Below, one piece after another: positions 8,360 through 16,389 of a DNA stretch of 44,308 nucleotides (position 1 is the first letter of the stretch; each line of letters starts with the position of its first letter). The position numbers were made by a program, and so were the translations under genes. The stretch covers positions 1 to 44,308 of the forward strand of contig CAZKEF010000044.1 of the NCBI GenBank assembly GCA_964551735.1. Reading direction: 5' to 3'. This stretch comes from DAOUAT01 sp964551735. GTDB lineage: Bacteria; Chloroflexota; Anaerolineae; CG2-30-64-16. A model generated the notes under the pieces. It was given only the letters and a program-made list of their open reading frames with translations. It did no database searches and was not told the origin of the DNA.

Positions 8360-10072
8360 ATGCTTACCGACCCCAAACTGAAATCCGACGTGGATAAACT
8401 GTGGGACAAGCTCTGGACCGGCGGCCTGTCGAACCCGATGGACGCCATCGAGCAGCTTTCCTACCTGATCTTCCTGAAGCGGCTGGACGACCGCCAGAAC
8501 GCGGCCGAGCGCCAGGCGGGACGCCGCGGGGAGACCTACACGCCGGCCGTGCCGGCCGAGATGCGGTGGAGCTACTGGACGCAGCTCGAAGCGGGCAAGG
8601 CGTTGATCCACTTGCGCGACACGATCTTCCCCTGGTTGCGCGGGCTGGGCGCGGCGGGCAGCTCCTTCGAGCGCTACATGGGCAACGCCGAGCTGAAGAT
8701 CAACAAGCCCGCGCTGCTGATCGAGGCGTGCAAGCTGATCGAGGGCATGCAGATCGCCAGCCAGAACCAGGACGTCCAGGGCGACCTCTACGAGTACCTG
8801 CTGGACCGCCTGAGCATCGCGGGCCGCAACGGCCAGTTTCGCACCCCGCGCCACATCGTGCGCATGATGGTGCAGATGATCGCGCCGCAGCCGGGCGAAC
8901 GCGTCGGCGACCTGGCCGGCGGCACCTGCGGCTTCGGGGTCAACGCCTACCAATACGTCCTGGAGCAGCACACCTCGCCGGACATCCTGGCGTACGACGC
9001 CGATGGCTGGCCCCACAACCTGGTGGGCGACCGGCTGACGTCCAGCCAGCGGGGGTTCTTGCAGACGAGCTTCTTCCGCGCGTTCGACAACGACTCGGGC
9101 ATGACCATGCTGCGCATCGGCTCGATGAACCTGATGCTGCACGGCATCGAGGCGCCTCGCTTCTTCTACATGGACACCCTCTCGAAGGCGTACACCGAAA
9201 GCCGCGAGTACGACGTGATCCTGATGAATCCGCCTTTCAAGGGCGCGGTGGACAAGGCCGACGTCAACCCGACCCTGCCGGGCAACACCACCAAGTCGGA
9301 GCTGCTCTTCCTGCACCTGATCCTGCGCGCGTTGGACATGGGCGGCCGCTGCGCGGTGATCGTGCCCGACGGCGTGCTGTTCGGCTCCAGCGCGGCGCAC
9401 GTCGAAATCCGCAAGAAGCTGGTGGAGGAGAACCGGCTGGACGGCGTGGTCTCGATGCCGGGCGGCGTGTTTAAGCCGTACGCGGGGGTCTCGACCGCGG
9501 TGCTGCTCTTCACGCGCGGCGCGGTGACCGACCGCATCTGGTTCTATGACATGGCGCACGACGGCTTCTCGCTGGACGACAAGCGCCAGCGGACCGCGGA
9601 GAACGACATCCCCGACATCCTGAATTGCTGGCGCCGCCGCCACGATCCGGCATTCGAGGCGGAGCGGTCGGCGCGGCTGGCGGCCCTCCGGGCGGAAGTC
9701 GCGCCGCTGAAGACCGAGCGGCTGCGGCTGCACGGCGAGATCAACCGGCTGGCGTTCGAGAGCGCGATCGCGCCGGAAGACGACGGCGGCGACGGGACAC
9801 GCGCCAGCCTGGACAAAGCGAAGGCCGGCCTGGCCGGCCTCGAAGCCCGCGTCGCGCCGCTGCAATCGCAGATTGACCGCCTGAGCCGCCAGTTCTGGGT
9901 GTCGAAGGCGCAGGTGAAGGGGAATAAGTACGACCTGTCCGCCAGCCGGTATCGGCAGGCCGAGCAAGATGAGACGTATTACGAGGCGCCGCGGGTGACG
10001 TTGGAGAGGTTGTTGAGGTTGGAAGAGATCATGAAGGCGACGATCGAGGACATCCAAGGGATGATCAAATGA
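8360..10072 (+). CDS. hsdM: Type I restriction-modification N6-adenine methyltransferase
   Basis: This 570-residue M subunit methylates adenine in the recognition site using S-adenosylmethionine. The N-terminal helical HsdM domain (LWTGGLSNPMDAIEQLSYLIFLKRLDD) is followed by the GQFRTPRHIVRMM signature, SAM motif I DLAGGTCGF at 184-192 and catalytic motif NPPF at 290-293. Motif I reads GGTCG where many relatives have CGTGG; AGTCGF-type variants are common in this family, so activity is likely. Residues about 415-510 form a charged coiled coil that would pack against HsdS. The stop overlaps the hsdS start by four bases (ATGA). Confidence 0.95.
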   Translation: MLTDPKLKSDVDKLWDKLWTGGLSNPMDAIEQLSYLIFLKRLDDRQNAAERQAGRRGETYTPAVPAEMRWSYWTQLEAGKALIHLRDTIFPWLRGLGAAGSSFERYMGNAELKINKPALLIEACKLIEGMQIASQNQDVQGDLYEYLLDRLSIAGRNGQFRTPRHIVRMMVQMIAPQPGERVGDLAGGTCGFGVNAYQYVLEQHTSPDILAYDADGWPHNLVGDRLTSSQRGFLQTSFFRAFDNDSGMTMLRIGSMNLMLHGIEAPRFFYMDTLSKAYTESREYDVILMNPPFKGAVDKADVNPTLPGNTTKSELLFLHLILRALDMGGRCAVIVPDGVLFGSSAAHVEIRKKLVEENRLDGVVSMPGGVFKPYAGVSTAVLLFTRGAVTDRIWFYDMAHDGFSLDDKRQRTAENDIPDILNCWRRRHDPAFEAERSARLAALRAEVAPLKTERLRLHGEINRLAFESAIAPEDDGGDGTRASLDKAKAGLAGLEARVAPLQSQIDRLSRQFWVSKAQVKGNKYDLSASRYRQAEQDETYYEAPRVTLERLLRLEEIMKATIEDIQGMIK

Positions 10073-11217
10073 GAATGGTCACGCTCGAAAAGGTCGCCAA
10101 GATTGATCGCAAGGCTGCCTCTCAGGAGGAATGTCGTCTTCTGCCATACGTCGGACTGGAACACATCGAAAAAGACACCGGGCGATTTGTGCCTGGATTT
10201 CAGATCAGCCCTGAGGCACTACTTGCCGCAAAGCTCAAGTTCTCATCCAGGCACGTTCTGTATGGCAAGCTACGACCCTATCTGAACAAAGTCGCGTTAC
10301 CGAACTTCGATGGCGTGTGTACCACCGAGATACTGCCGATCTTGCCGATGGAAGGAGTGTTGGATCGAACCTACCTTTGGGCACTGTTGCTATCGCCTGC
10401 CTTTGTAGAGTGGGCCAGCGCGCAGGTCTCTGGCGCGAACTTGCCCAGACTCGCACCGGAGTTGCTAGCGAAGTATGGCTTCACCCTTCCGTCCCTTCCC
10501 GAACAACAGCGCATTGCCGCCATCCTGGCGCGCGCCGACCGCCTGCGCCGGCTGCGCCGCTACGCGCTGGAGTTGAGCGAGGGGTATTTGCAGGCGGTTT
10601 TCGTGGAGATGTTCGGGGATCCGGTGCGGAATCCGAAGGGATGGAAGAGAGCGAAGATAGCAGAACTGGGAGAAGTCCAGACTGGCAACACGCCATCCAG
10701 AGAACAGTCTGAGTTTTACGGCAACCACATCGAGTGGATCAAGTCTGACAATATCCTGGATGATCAGATGTTTGTCTCACAGAGTCGCGAGATGCTTTCT
10801 CTGGAAGGGTTGAAGCAGGGACGTGCGGTTGATTCGGGAGCCTTGCTCGTGACTTGTATTGCCGGTAGCCTATCTTCAGTCGGTGATGCAGCCTTGACGA
10901 ATCGGCGAGTCGCCTTCAACCAGCAGATCAATGCGATAGCTCCTGGCCCCGATGTAGACTCGATGTTCTTGTACGGCCTTATCCGTATCGCCCAGCCACA
11001 TATTCAACAGAACGCTTCAGCAGGCATGAAGCACATCATCACCAAATCGAAACTTGAGGAACTGACCCTGATCAAACCGCCGCTGTCGCTTCAACGGGAA
11101 TTCGGCCAAGCTGCCAGGCGCTACGAACGCCTCCGCGCCCAACAGCGCGAGGCCCTGCGCCAGGCGGAGCAGTTGTTCGCCGCACTGTTGGAGCGGGCGT
11201 TTCGGGGGGCGTTGTGA
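10069..11217 (+). CDS. hsdS: Type I restriction-modification specificity subunit
   Basis: This 382-residue S subunit has two target-recognition domains that read the two halves of the split DNA site. TRD1 spans about residues 1-140, the central conserved helix about 140-190 (LPEQQRIAAILARADRLRRLRRYAL, ending FVEMFGDP), TRD2 about 195-345 (SGNTP-like GNTPSREQSEFYG, IEWIKSDNI), and a C-terminal conserved helix ends LLERAFRGAL. The conserved helices are GC-rich like the rest of the operon, while both TRDs are visibly richer in A and T, as expected when TRDs are exchanged between strains. The 3' end is duplicated downstream. Confidence 0.93.
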   Translation: MRMVTLEKVAKIDRKAASQEECRLLPYVGLEHIEKDTGRFVPGFQISPEALLAAKLKFSSRHVLYGKLRPYLNKVALPNFDGVCTTEILPILPMEGVLDRTYLWALLLSPAFVEWASAQVSGANLPRLAPELLAKYGFTLPSLPEQQRIAAILARADRLRRLRRYALELSEGYLQAVFVEMFGDPVRNPKGWKRAKIAELGEVQTGNTPSREQSEFYGNHIEWIKSDNILDDQMFVSQSREMLSLEGLKQGRAVDSGALLVTCIAGSLSSVGDAALTNRRVAFNQQINAIAPGPDVDSMFLYGLIRIAQPHIQQNASAGMKHIITKSKLEELTLIKPPLSLQREFGQAARRYERLRAQQREALRQAEQLFAALLERAFRGAL

Positions 11218-11399
11218 AGGATTTGGATCGCGGAGGCGCGAAGGCGCGCGAAGAGCACGAAGCACGAAGCCGCAAAGGGTCGCCTCACGTGAGCTTCATG
11301 GCCTTCGTGCTTCGCGAGCTTCGTCCACTTCGTGAGTTCGCGCTCCAAACCCCGCCGGCGCTGCTGGACCGGGCGTTTCGGGGGGCGTTGCAGGCCTGA
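11182..11399 (+). repeat. Duplicated hsdS 3' end flanking a palindromic element
   Basis: The last 33 coding bases of hsdS (11182-11214) recur at 11358-11390 with three mismatches, again followed by a stop (11397-11399, reading FRGALQA). Between the copies lies about 140 bases with imperfect inverted arms, GAAGAGCACGAAGCACGAAG at 11250-11269 and CTTCGTGCTTCGCGAGCTTC at 11303-11322. Short GCGAAGGCGCGAAG-type motifs are common dispersed elements in GC-rich bacteria. The layout suggests insertion with tandem duplication of the gene end, leaving HsdS intact. Confidence 0.75.
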
Positions 11400-11464
11400 G
11401 GTCGAGCGTCAGGGAGAACGAAAGAAGCGCATCAATCAGGACCTGACCGGTCTGGAAGGTGGCC

Positions 11465-11701
11465 ATGATGATCATACCAATTGACGAGACCGTCCGGTTC
11501 GAGGTCTCCTTCAGCGTGTTCGATCGCGAAAAAGGCTTCGAAGATGACATCCGTTTCGCGATCGCCGACACGGCTCCGCCAAATGCACGTCTGTTTGACG
11601 CGGACGAGATTAGCATCCTGCTGACGGCAGCGCAAGCTGAGCAGTTGGCCGCCGCGTTGTGGGAATCTGCGCGGCAGAGCCGAGCCGCACCACCAGCCTG
11701 A
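11465..11701 (+). CDS. Small protein of unknown function
   Basis: This 78-residue acidic protein begins MMIIPIDETVRFEV. The ATG at 11465 is chosen over the GTG at 11459 because GGAAGGTGG sits at proper spacing before the ATG. It contains FDREKGFEDDIRFAIAD and an amphipathic C-terminal helix (LTAAQAEQLAAALWESA). I do not recognise the family. It is the first gene of a five-gene same-strand run with small gaps (22, 14, 15 and 41 bases) that starts right after the hsdS duplication. Confidence 0.55.
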   Translation: MMIIPIDETVRFEVSFSVFDREKGFEDDIRFAIADTAPPNARLFDADEISILLTAAQAEQLAAALWESARQSRAAPPA

Positions 11702-11723
11702 GCGCCTCTCGCCCGGAGGGTCT

Positions 11724-12146
11724 ATGCCCAAAACCGCCACGCCGAGAAAAGCCTGGGTCTACGCGCCCAAGAACCCGACACCGCCCAAAGTACCGGAGGC
11801 GCTCAAGCACGAGGTCGAAACGAAGGCGAATGCGCTGATCGAATCGGTGCTCAAGCCGATACACGTCCAGCCTCCGCCGGAGGACCCGCAGTTCAACTAC
11901 ATCGAGAGCCTCTACACCAAGTGGTATCACAGCTACTTCTACTTCTGCGCGCACTACATCGTTGCTGGTCCCCATGCGATGATGCCGTCCTTCGAGCATA
12001 AGTTCGCCCGCCTGACCTACCTCGGCGGTGCACGCTTCAGCCTGGCAGCCGCGCGCTACACCGGGGAATGGATCGAGATCTTCCCCGATTTGACGCTGGA
12101 TGAATGCCTGGATGCGGTGCGGGACGATCCGTGGTTTCATCCGTGA
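11724..12146 (+). CDS. Conserved protein of unknown function
   Basis: This 140-residue protein has a GGAGGG ribosome site 4 bases before ATG. A Pro-rich basic N-terminus (residues 1-25) precedes a compact domain with FNYIESLYTKWYHSYFYFCA, FEHKFARLTYLGGARFSLAAARYTGEW and LTLDECLDAVRDDPWF. The aromatic-rich motifs recur in a small family of uncharacterised bacterial proteins that I have seen beside SWIM proteins; no catalytic motif is evident. It has no signal peptide and is probably cytoplasmic. It lies 14 bases from the next gene and is probably co-transcribed. Confidence 0.65.
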   Translation: MPKTATPRKAWVYAPKNPTPPKVPEALKHEVETKANALIESVLKPIHVQPPPEDPQFNYIESLYTKWYHSYFYFCAHYIVAGPHAMMPSFEHKFARLTYLGGARFSLAAARYTGEWIEIFPDLTLDECLDAVRDDPWFHP

Positions 12147-12160
12147 GGTGAGAACAGACC

Positions 12161-12706
12161 ATGATAGATGCCGGACACATCATCTCACAACTCCCGCCGG
12201 CCGATGCCGTCGCTGTTCTGCAAGCGCTGGCAGCCAGTGATGAGGCGCTCGCCGGTCGCATCGCCGCAATGGCGCTGGCCCGCATCCAGCCCGTGGACGT
12301 CGAAGAGGTAGCCGCCATTCTCTACGACGAACTGGAGGCCCTGGAAGTCGAAGAGGTCTGGGAGCGGGCCGGTCGCAAACGTCATGGTTATGTCGAGCCA
12401 AGTGAAGCCGCCGATCAGATGATCGAAACGGCCTTGGCCCCTTTTCTGGAGGACCTGGCCAGGTATCAGAGCCTTGGCCTCCGGGCTGAAGCCAACCGGA
12501 TGGGCAAAGGTCTGCTGCTCGGCTTCTACCGCTTTCAGCATGAGTCCACGTCCGAGTTCAAGAATTGGGCGCCCGATGCCCCCATCATCTTCGCCGAGAC
12601 GGTCGTGGACGCGTGGAAGTCGGGCTCGCCCAACAGGAACGACCTCAAGGCACTGAAAGCATTCATCGCCGAGGAGCTGGGCGGTTGGGGCGCTTACCGG
12701 CTCTAA
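12161..12706 (+). CDS. Protein of unknown function, SWIM-gene neighbour
   Basis: This 181-residue, mostly helical acidic protein has GAGGTGAG about 10 bases before ATG. The first 65 residues (LPPADAVAVLQALAASDEALAGRIAAMAL, VEEVAAILYDELEALEVEEVWERAG) suggest paired helices. The C-terminal part has MGKGLLLGFYRF and ends VVDAWKSGSP, LKAFIAEELGGWGAYRL. I know similar proteins next to SWIM zinc-finger genes, but no function. No membrane segments are seen. Confidence 0.62.
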   Translation: MIDAGHIISQLPPADAVAVLQALAASDEALAGRIAAMALARIQPVDVEEVAAILYDELEALEVEEVWERAGRKRHGYVEPSEAADQMIETALAPFLEDLARYQSLGLRAEANRMGKGLLLGFYRFQHESTSEFKNWAPDAPIIFAETVVDAWKSGSPNRNDLKALKAFIAEELGGWGAYRL

Positions 12707-12721
12707 TCACCCCTGGCATGG

Positions 12722-13387
12722 ATGAGGCCGATGAACGAGTCGCGGCTATTCGAGTTCCTTGCAACGTGTGATCCATCTGCCTTGCTCAGCCTATTGCGCG
12801 CCGCCTACGACGCGATGGACCACGATCAACGCCAGGCGGTGTTTGGCCGGCTGGTCAAAGCAGGGCCGCCTGCGCCAGTGGACAGCGAGGCGTTGCTGGA
12901 TGAGGTGGAAGAATTCCGGCGCGCGTCATCGGCAGGCGAATACTATGCACCGTTTGCGATCAACTCAAAGAACTACATGCACATCCCCGAGGAGACCAAA
13001 GAGTGGTTCGAGCGCCTGGGCGAGCTGTTGCAGGGCAGCGCTCGACTGACCGCGCAAGGTGACCACCTGCACGCCGTCGCCTGCTTCGACGCCTTGTATG
13101 AGTTGATCCATGCCCTGGAACGCGGCGACGAAATCGCGTTCGCCGACGAGATCGGCAGTTGGATGATCCCTGGCGATGAGAAGCAAACCATTGCGGCCTA
13201 CATGGCTTCATTGGCGGCGATAGCAACCCCCGACGAATTCACAAAGGCGGCCCTGCCGCTGATCCAGCGCGATAGCTGGCAGTCGTTTACGACGCAGGCG
13301 TATGCCTCCGCTGCCCGTGTCGCCACTGAGGCGCAGCGGGCGCATCTGGAGGCGGAAATCCAAAGACAGAAGATCAGAACCCCATAG
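12722..13387 (+). CDS. Protein of unknown function, SWIM-gene neighbour
   Basis: This 221-residue helical, acidic protein starts at ATG 12722 or at ATG 12731; neither has a strong ribosome site. It reads like TPR/HEAT-type helical pairs (FLATCDPSALLSLLRAAYDAMDHDQRQAVFGRLV, HAVACFDALYELIHALERGDEIAFADEIGSWMIPGDE). The family is not recognised. The gap to the SWIM gene is 41 bases. The trio 12161-13989 may form one complex; this is inference from gene order only. Confidence 0.62.
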   Translation: MRPMNESRLFEFLATCDPSALLSLLRAAYDAMDHDQRQAVFGRLVKAGPPAPVDSEALLDEVEEFRRASSAGEYYAPFAINSKNYMHIPEETKEWFERLGELLQGSARLTAQGDHLHAVACFDALYELIHALERGDEIAFADEIGSWMIPGDEKQTIAAYMASLAAIATPDEFTKAALPLIQRDSWQSFTTQAYASAARVATEAQRAHLEAEIQRQKIRTP

Positions 13388-13428
13388 AGAGCTGCTCACA
13401 TGGCTTGCCAGAGATAATCGGAGCAAAA

Positions 13429-13989
13429 ATGTCCGACATCGAAACACTGCAAACCGCCATCCAATCCCGCTGGCCCGGCCCGCCTGGCGAAAAGGCCGCG
13501 CGTTACATCGGCCAATTCTACGATGGCACGCGCACCGGGACCAAGATCGTGGCGAAGGTCGAGGGCAACCACGGCACGTACACCGTCTCTATTGACGTGA
13601 AGGGCGGTGACATGGCGTCCGCCTGTAGCTGCTACATCGGCAAGGGCGGCTACTGCCATCACTGCGTCGCGCTCGGCTACACCTTCCTGCGCAATCCCAA
13701 CAATTTCCGCGAAATCCGCACCATCCCGCGCGAGGCGGTCGGCGGCCTGCCGGATCTGCAAGCCTACCTGGCCGGCGTCACGTTGGACGATCTGCTGGCC
13801 CAGCTCAAGGCGCACGGGATCACCCAGAAGGCGTTCGCTGAGGGGATCGGGATGAATCCACGCCACCTGGGCGCCATCAAGTCCGCCGAGGCGCGCAACC
13901 ACTTCTTCAACGAGCTGGGCGCAGTCAAATTGGCGGTGCTGTGGGTGGTGGAGCATTTGGAGAGGCCCGATGACGCCATCCGCCGCTGA
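13429..13989 (+). CDS. SWIM zinc-finger protein
   Basis: This 186-residue protein starts at ATG 13429 (an upstream start at 13405 has no ribosome site). The zinc motif C66-S-C68, seven residues, C76-H-H78-C79 fits the SWIM consensus CxC-xn-CxH, a DNA- or protein-binding fold. The C-terminal part (VTLDDLLAQLKAHGITQKAFAEGIGMNPRHLGAIKSAEARN) looks like a lambda-repressor-like helix-turn-helix, so the protein is plausibly DNA-binding. It overlaps the following esterase gene by 20 bases. A 29-base match to its 3' part occurs at 16131-16159. Confidence 0.75.
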   Translation: MSDIETLQTAIQSRWPGPPGEKAARYIGQFYDGTRTGTKIVAKVEGNHGTYTVSIDVKGGDMASACSCYIGKGGYCHHCVALGYTFLRNPNNFREIRTIPREAVGGLPDLQAYLAGVTLDDLLAQLKAHGITQKAFAEGIGMNPRHLGAIKSAEARNHFFNELGAVKLAVLWVVEHLERPDDAIRR

Positions 13990-14872
13990 ACGCAGAATCC
14001 GAGCCGGGCTGCCCGTCCTCCGTTTCCTGCAAGCGCGGCTGCCGCTGCGCTGGACAAGTCGTCCGCTCAGAGCGGCCACGGCCCGCGCCCGGCTGCCGGC
14101 CGATGTCAGGCGGGAGGCCGCGCTCGCGGACGGCGTGCCGTGCGAATGGCTCATCCCGCAGAACAGCCCGCGGGATCAAGCGCTGGTCTATCTGCACGGC
14201 GGCGGCTTCGTCTTCGGCGTGACCCCGCAGCATATCGGGATGGTGGCATACCTGGCGCGCACGATGGGCGTCCGCGCCCTGATCGTGGACTATCGCCTGG
14301 CGCCGGACCATCCGTACCCCGCGGCGTTGGACGACTGCGCCACCGCCTATCGCTGGCTGCTGAAACAGGGCCTGGCCCCGCAGAACATGGTGCTGGCGGG
14401 CGACTCGGCGGGCGGCAACCTGGCGATCACGACCATGATGAAGCTACGCGCTGGCGGCGAGCCGCTGCCCGCGGCGGCCGCCTGTCTCTCCCCCGTGGCG
14501 GACCTGTCCGAGCGCCCCCGCCCTGTCGGAGACTTCAAAGACCCCTTGCTGCCCCTCAAGGCGGTGCGGTTCTACAATACGTCTTACGTCGCAGGCAGCG
14601 ATGCACGCGATCCCCTGATATCGCCCGCCTATGGCGACTGGCGCGGCCTGCCGCCGCTGCTGGTTCATGCCGGAGAAGAGGAGATGCTGCTCGACGATGC
14701 GGTTCGCATCGCGGCCGCGGCGCGCGCGGCAGGCGTGGACGTGCGTTTGGAGACGTACCCGCGCATGTGGCACGTGTGGCAGATTTTCTTAGCGCTGCCA
14801 CAGGCCCTCGAATCGCTGGACGACATTGCCCGGTTCCTCAAATCGCATCTGAGTATGGCTCCCGGCCTTTAG
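13970..14872 (+). CDS. HSL-family alpha/beta hydrolase (esterase)
   Basis: This 300-residue protein belongs to the hormone-sensitive-lipase branch of alpha/beta hydrolases (alpha/beta hydrolase fold-3). The oxyanion motif HGGGF is at 76-80 and the nucleophile motif GDSAGG at 144-149 (Ser146). An acid in EEEMLLDD and the His in MWHVWQ complete the triad. It is expected to hydrolyse short acyl esters in the cytoplasm; the natural substrate is unknown. The start at 13970 lies inside the SWIM gene, so translation may be coupled. No lesion is seen. Confidence 0.88.
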   Translation: MTPSAAERRIRAGLPVLRFLQARLPLRWTSRPLRAATARARLPADVRREAALADGVPCEWLIPQNSPRDQALVYLHGGGFVFGVTPQHIGMVAYLARTMGVRALIVDYRLAPDHPYPAALDDCATAYRWLLKQGLAPQNMVLAGDSAGGNLAITTMMKLRAGGEPLPAAAACLSPVADLSERPRPVGDFKDPLLPLKAVRFYNTSYVAGSDARDPLISPAYGDWRGLPPLLVHAGEEEMLLDDAVRIAAAARAAGVDVRLETYPRMWHVWQIFLALPQALESLDDIARFLKSHLSMAPGL

Positions 14873-14916
14873 CGGGAATTGATTCAGGGATGCAACTGGC
14901 ATGGCCTCCACCCTGA

Positions 14917-14982
14917 CCCTCCCCCGTCGCAGCGGGGGAGGGAAATCCTTCTTGCTGGGGTGTTTGGGCGGCGAAGCCGCCC
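14917..14982. terminator. Hairpins between convergent genes
   Basis: Two perfect stems lie in the 157-base gap between the convergent esterase and acetyltransferase genes: a 10-bp stem CCCTCCCCCG / CGGGGGAGGG (14917-14926 and 14933-14942, loop of 6) and a 7-bp stem GGGCGGC / GCCGCCC (14966-14982, loop GAA). There is no strong U tract. They could serve both genes, but the first is also a dispersed-repeat type. Confidence 0.5.
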
Positions 14983-15029
14983 GCCGGTGGACGTGATACG
15001 AGAGGCGGACAGGGGGCAGCGGTGAGAGG

Positions 15030-15596
15030 TCAACCGGCCGTGTCGATCTCTCGCATCACCCGCGCCGGATTCCCCGCGACAACCGTGTTCGCCGGCACAC
15101 TCCGGGTGACAACGGCCCCGGCGCCCACCACGGCATTCCGGCCGATCCGCACTCCCGGCAACAGGATGGCGCCGCCCCCCAGCCACACATTATCCTCGAT
15201 CACGATCGGCCTGGCAGCTTCCCAGCCCTGGATCCGGGTTTCCGCCCGAATGTCGTGGGCGGCGGTATAGATCTGGACGGCCGGCCCGATCATCACATGG
15301 CGGCCGATACGCACCTCGTTGCAGTCCAGGATGGTGCACAAGACATTCAGGTAGACATGATCGCCGATGTAGATGTTCCCGCCGTAGCTGCAGTAAAAGG
15401 GCGGCTCGATGGTCGAGTTCTCGCCGATCTGCCCCAGCAATCGCCGGAGGATGGCTTGCCGCTCCGGCATGGCTTCGGTCGTGTTGTAGAGCCGGAGCAG
15501 GGCCTTGGCCCTCTGGCGTTCAGCCTCCAGCTCAGCATCGAGGCCGTAGTACCTCTCACCGGCGAGCATCTTCTCTTTTTCGGTTCTTGTGGGCAT
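15030..15596 (-). CDS. maa: Maltose/galactoside-type sugar O-acetyltransferase
   Basis: This 188-residue left-handed beta-helix acetyltransferase transfers acetyl from acetyl-CoA to a sugar hydroxyl. It has the maltose-acetyltransferase cap (KEKMLAGERYYGLDAEL), hexapeptide turns (IGDHVYLNVLCTILDCNEV, IEDNVWLGGGAILLPGVRIG), the catalytic His in YTAAHDI and the CoA-site end NPARVMREI. Length is normal for the Maa/LacA/NodL family. AGGAG sits 8 bases before ATG. It follows the small membrane ORF by 10 bases. Confidence 0.9.
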   Translation of the reverse strand: MPTRTEKEKMLAGERYYGLDAELEAERQRAKALLRLYNTTEAMPERQAILRRLLGQIGENSTIEPPFYCSYGGNIYIGDHVYLNVLCTILDCNEVRIGRHVMIGPAVQIYTAAHDIRAETRIQGWEAARPIVIEDNVWLGGGAILLPGVRIGRNAVVGAGAVVTRSVPANTVVAGNPARVMREIDTAG

Positions 15597-15606
15597 CTTG
15601 TGGCTC

Positions 15607-15831
15607 CTATCTGGCCAGGGTGTCGTTCTTCAGGATCACTAGCGCAAGCACGAATGTCCATTGAAAACCGATAAGTATCGCTGCTCTTTCGGAAATGCCC
15701 ATGAGTCGGCCTCCCGTACTCACTGCGAACCAGGCTGTGGCAAGCACGACCGCCACGACTGTTGCTATCGAATACGCCCTGAAGAATGTCGCTATTCCAG
15801 TGCGGTGAAACCAAACACCGAACAGCAGCAT
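15607..15831 (-). pseudogene. Truncated DUF998-like membrane protein
   Basis: This 74-residue hydrophobic ORF has two or three membrane segments (GIATFFRAYSIATVVAVVLATAW; AAILIGFQWTFVLALVIL). The arrangement resembles the last third of DUF998 membrane proteins, whose complete members have about 200 residues and six helices. The upstream part is missing, so it is probably a 5'-truncated gene. It could still be expressed as a small membrane protein, because an extended -10 box lies just upstream. Confidence 0.5.
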
Positions 15832-15852
15832 ATAGAGGGCTGCACCTGCTCA

Positions 15853-15861
15853 ATTATACCA
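15853..15861 (-). promoter_or_regulatory. Extended -10 box before truncated membrane gene and maa
   Basis: On the minus strand TATAAT (15853-15858) is preceded by TGG, a perfect extended -10 element, 22 bases before the ATG at 15831. No -35 match is present at 17-base spacing. Confidence 0.4.
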
Positions 15862-16389
15862 CCATTCTGAAGTTGGCTGGTGATGCCAGTAGCCCGGACG
15901 TGTGACAGCAGGCCGTATGTGGTGATCCGGCCTGCTGGGCACGCCACTTGATCACACCGCACCTGCGGCCACTGCACGCAGCGCGGGTGCAGGTGTCTCC
16001 AGCACCATCCGCCGGAGCGCGTGCTGCAGAAGGCCGCCGATCCGTTGATGTATTTCGGGATAGGGGAAGTTGACGCGGTGTCTGCTACCAGGGTACACTG
16101 TGCCCATCGGACTTGAGGAGACGAGAACAGGATCACTCAGAAGGCGTTCGCTGAGGGGACTTTCCCGCGGTAGGGGTAGAGTTGCCAACTTTCCCATCAT
16201 AGCAGGCAGTGCTGGTGCTGGCGCGCGCTATCGCCGGTCGCCTACTGATCATTTCTCCTTTCAAGGTCGCCCCAGAAATGGCCGCCTTTTCCAGTTCGGG
16301 AAGTTCCTGAGGGTCGTCGGCAACCAGGGCACGTACATCAGAAGGCCGAAGCGACGAATGAGCGACTTTGTGCTGTCACTGGAGCTTCA
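15862..16389. other. Gene-free, apparently decayed stretch
   Basis: No convincing gene is visible in these roughly 530 bases. It holds a 10-bp perfect hairpin at 15906-15937 (CAGCAGGCCG / CGGCCTGCTG). A minus-strand fragment (15955-16080) reads RVNFPYPEIHQRIGGLLQH and might be the remnant of a mobile-element or other protein that I cannot name. Two short matches to the SWIM gene also occur: 16131-16159 to 13818-13846 (28 of 29 bases) and 16319-16337 to 13564-13582 (18 of 19 bases), in swapped order. It looks like a graveyard of rearranged pieces. Confidence 0.5.

Noticed and set aside
7433..10057. 874-codon open frame on the minus strand across hsdR and hsdM
   Set aside because: Shadow of two well-supported genes; its His/Gln/Arg-rich composition is typical of the antisense frame of GC-rich coding DNA.
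15952..16200. 82-codon minus-strand frame as a transposase
   Set aside because: It has no recognisable catalytic motif or terminal inverted repeats; only a possible unnamed remnant is noted.
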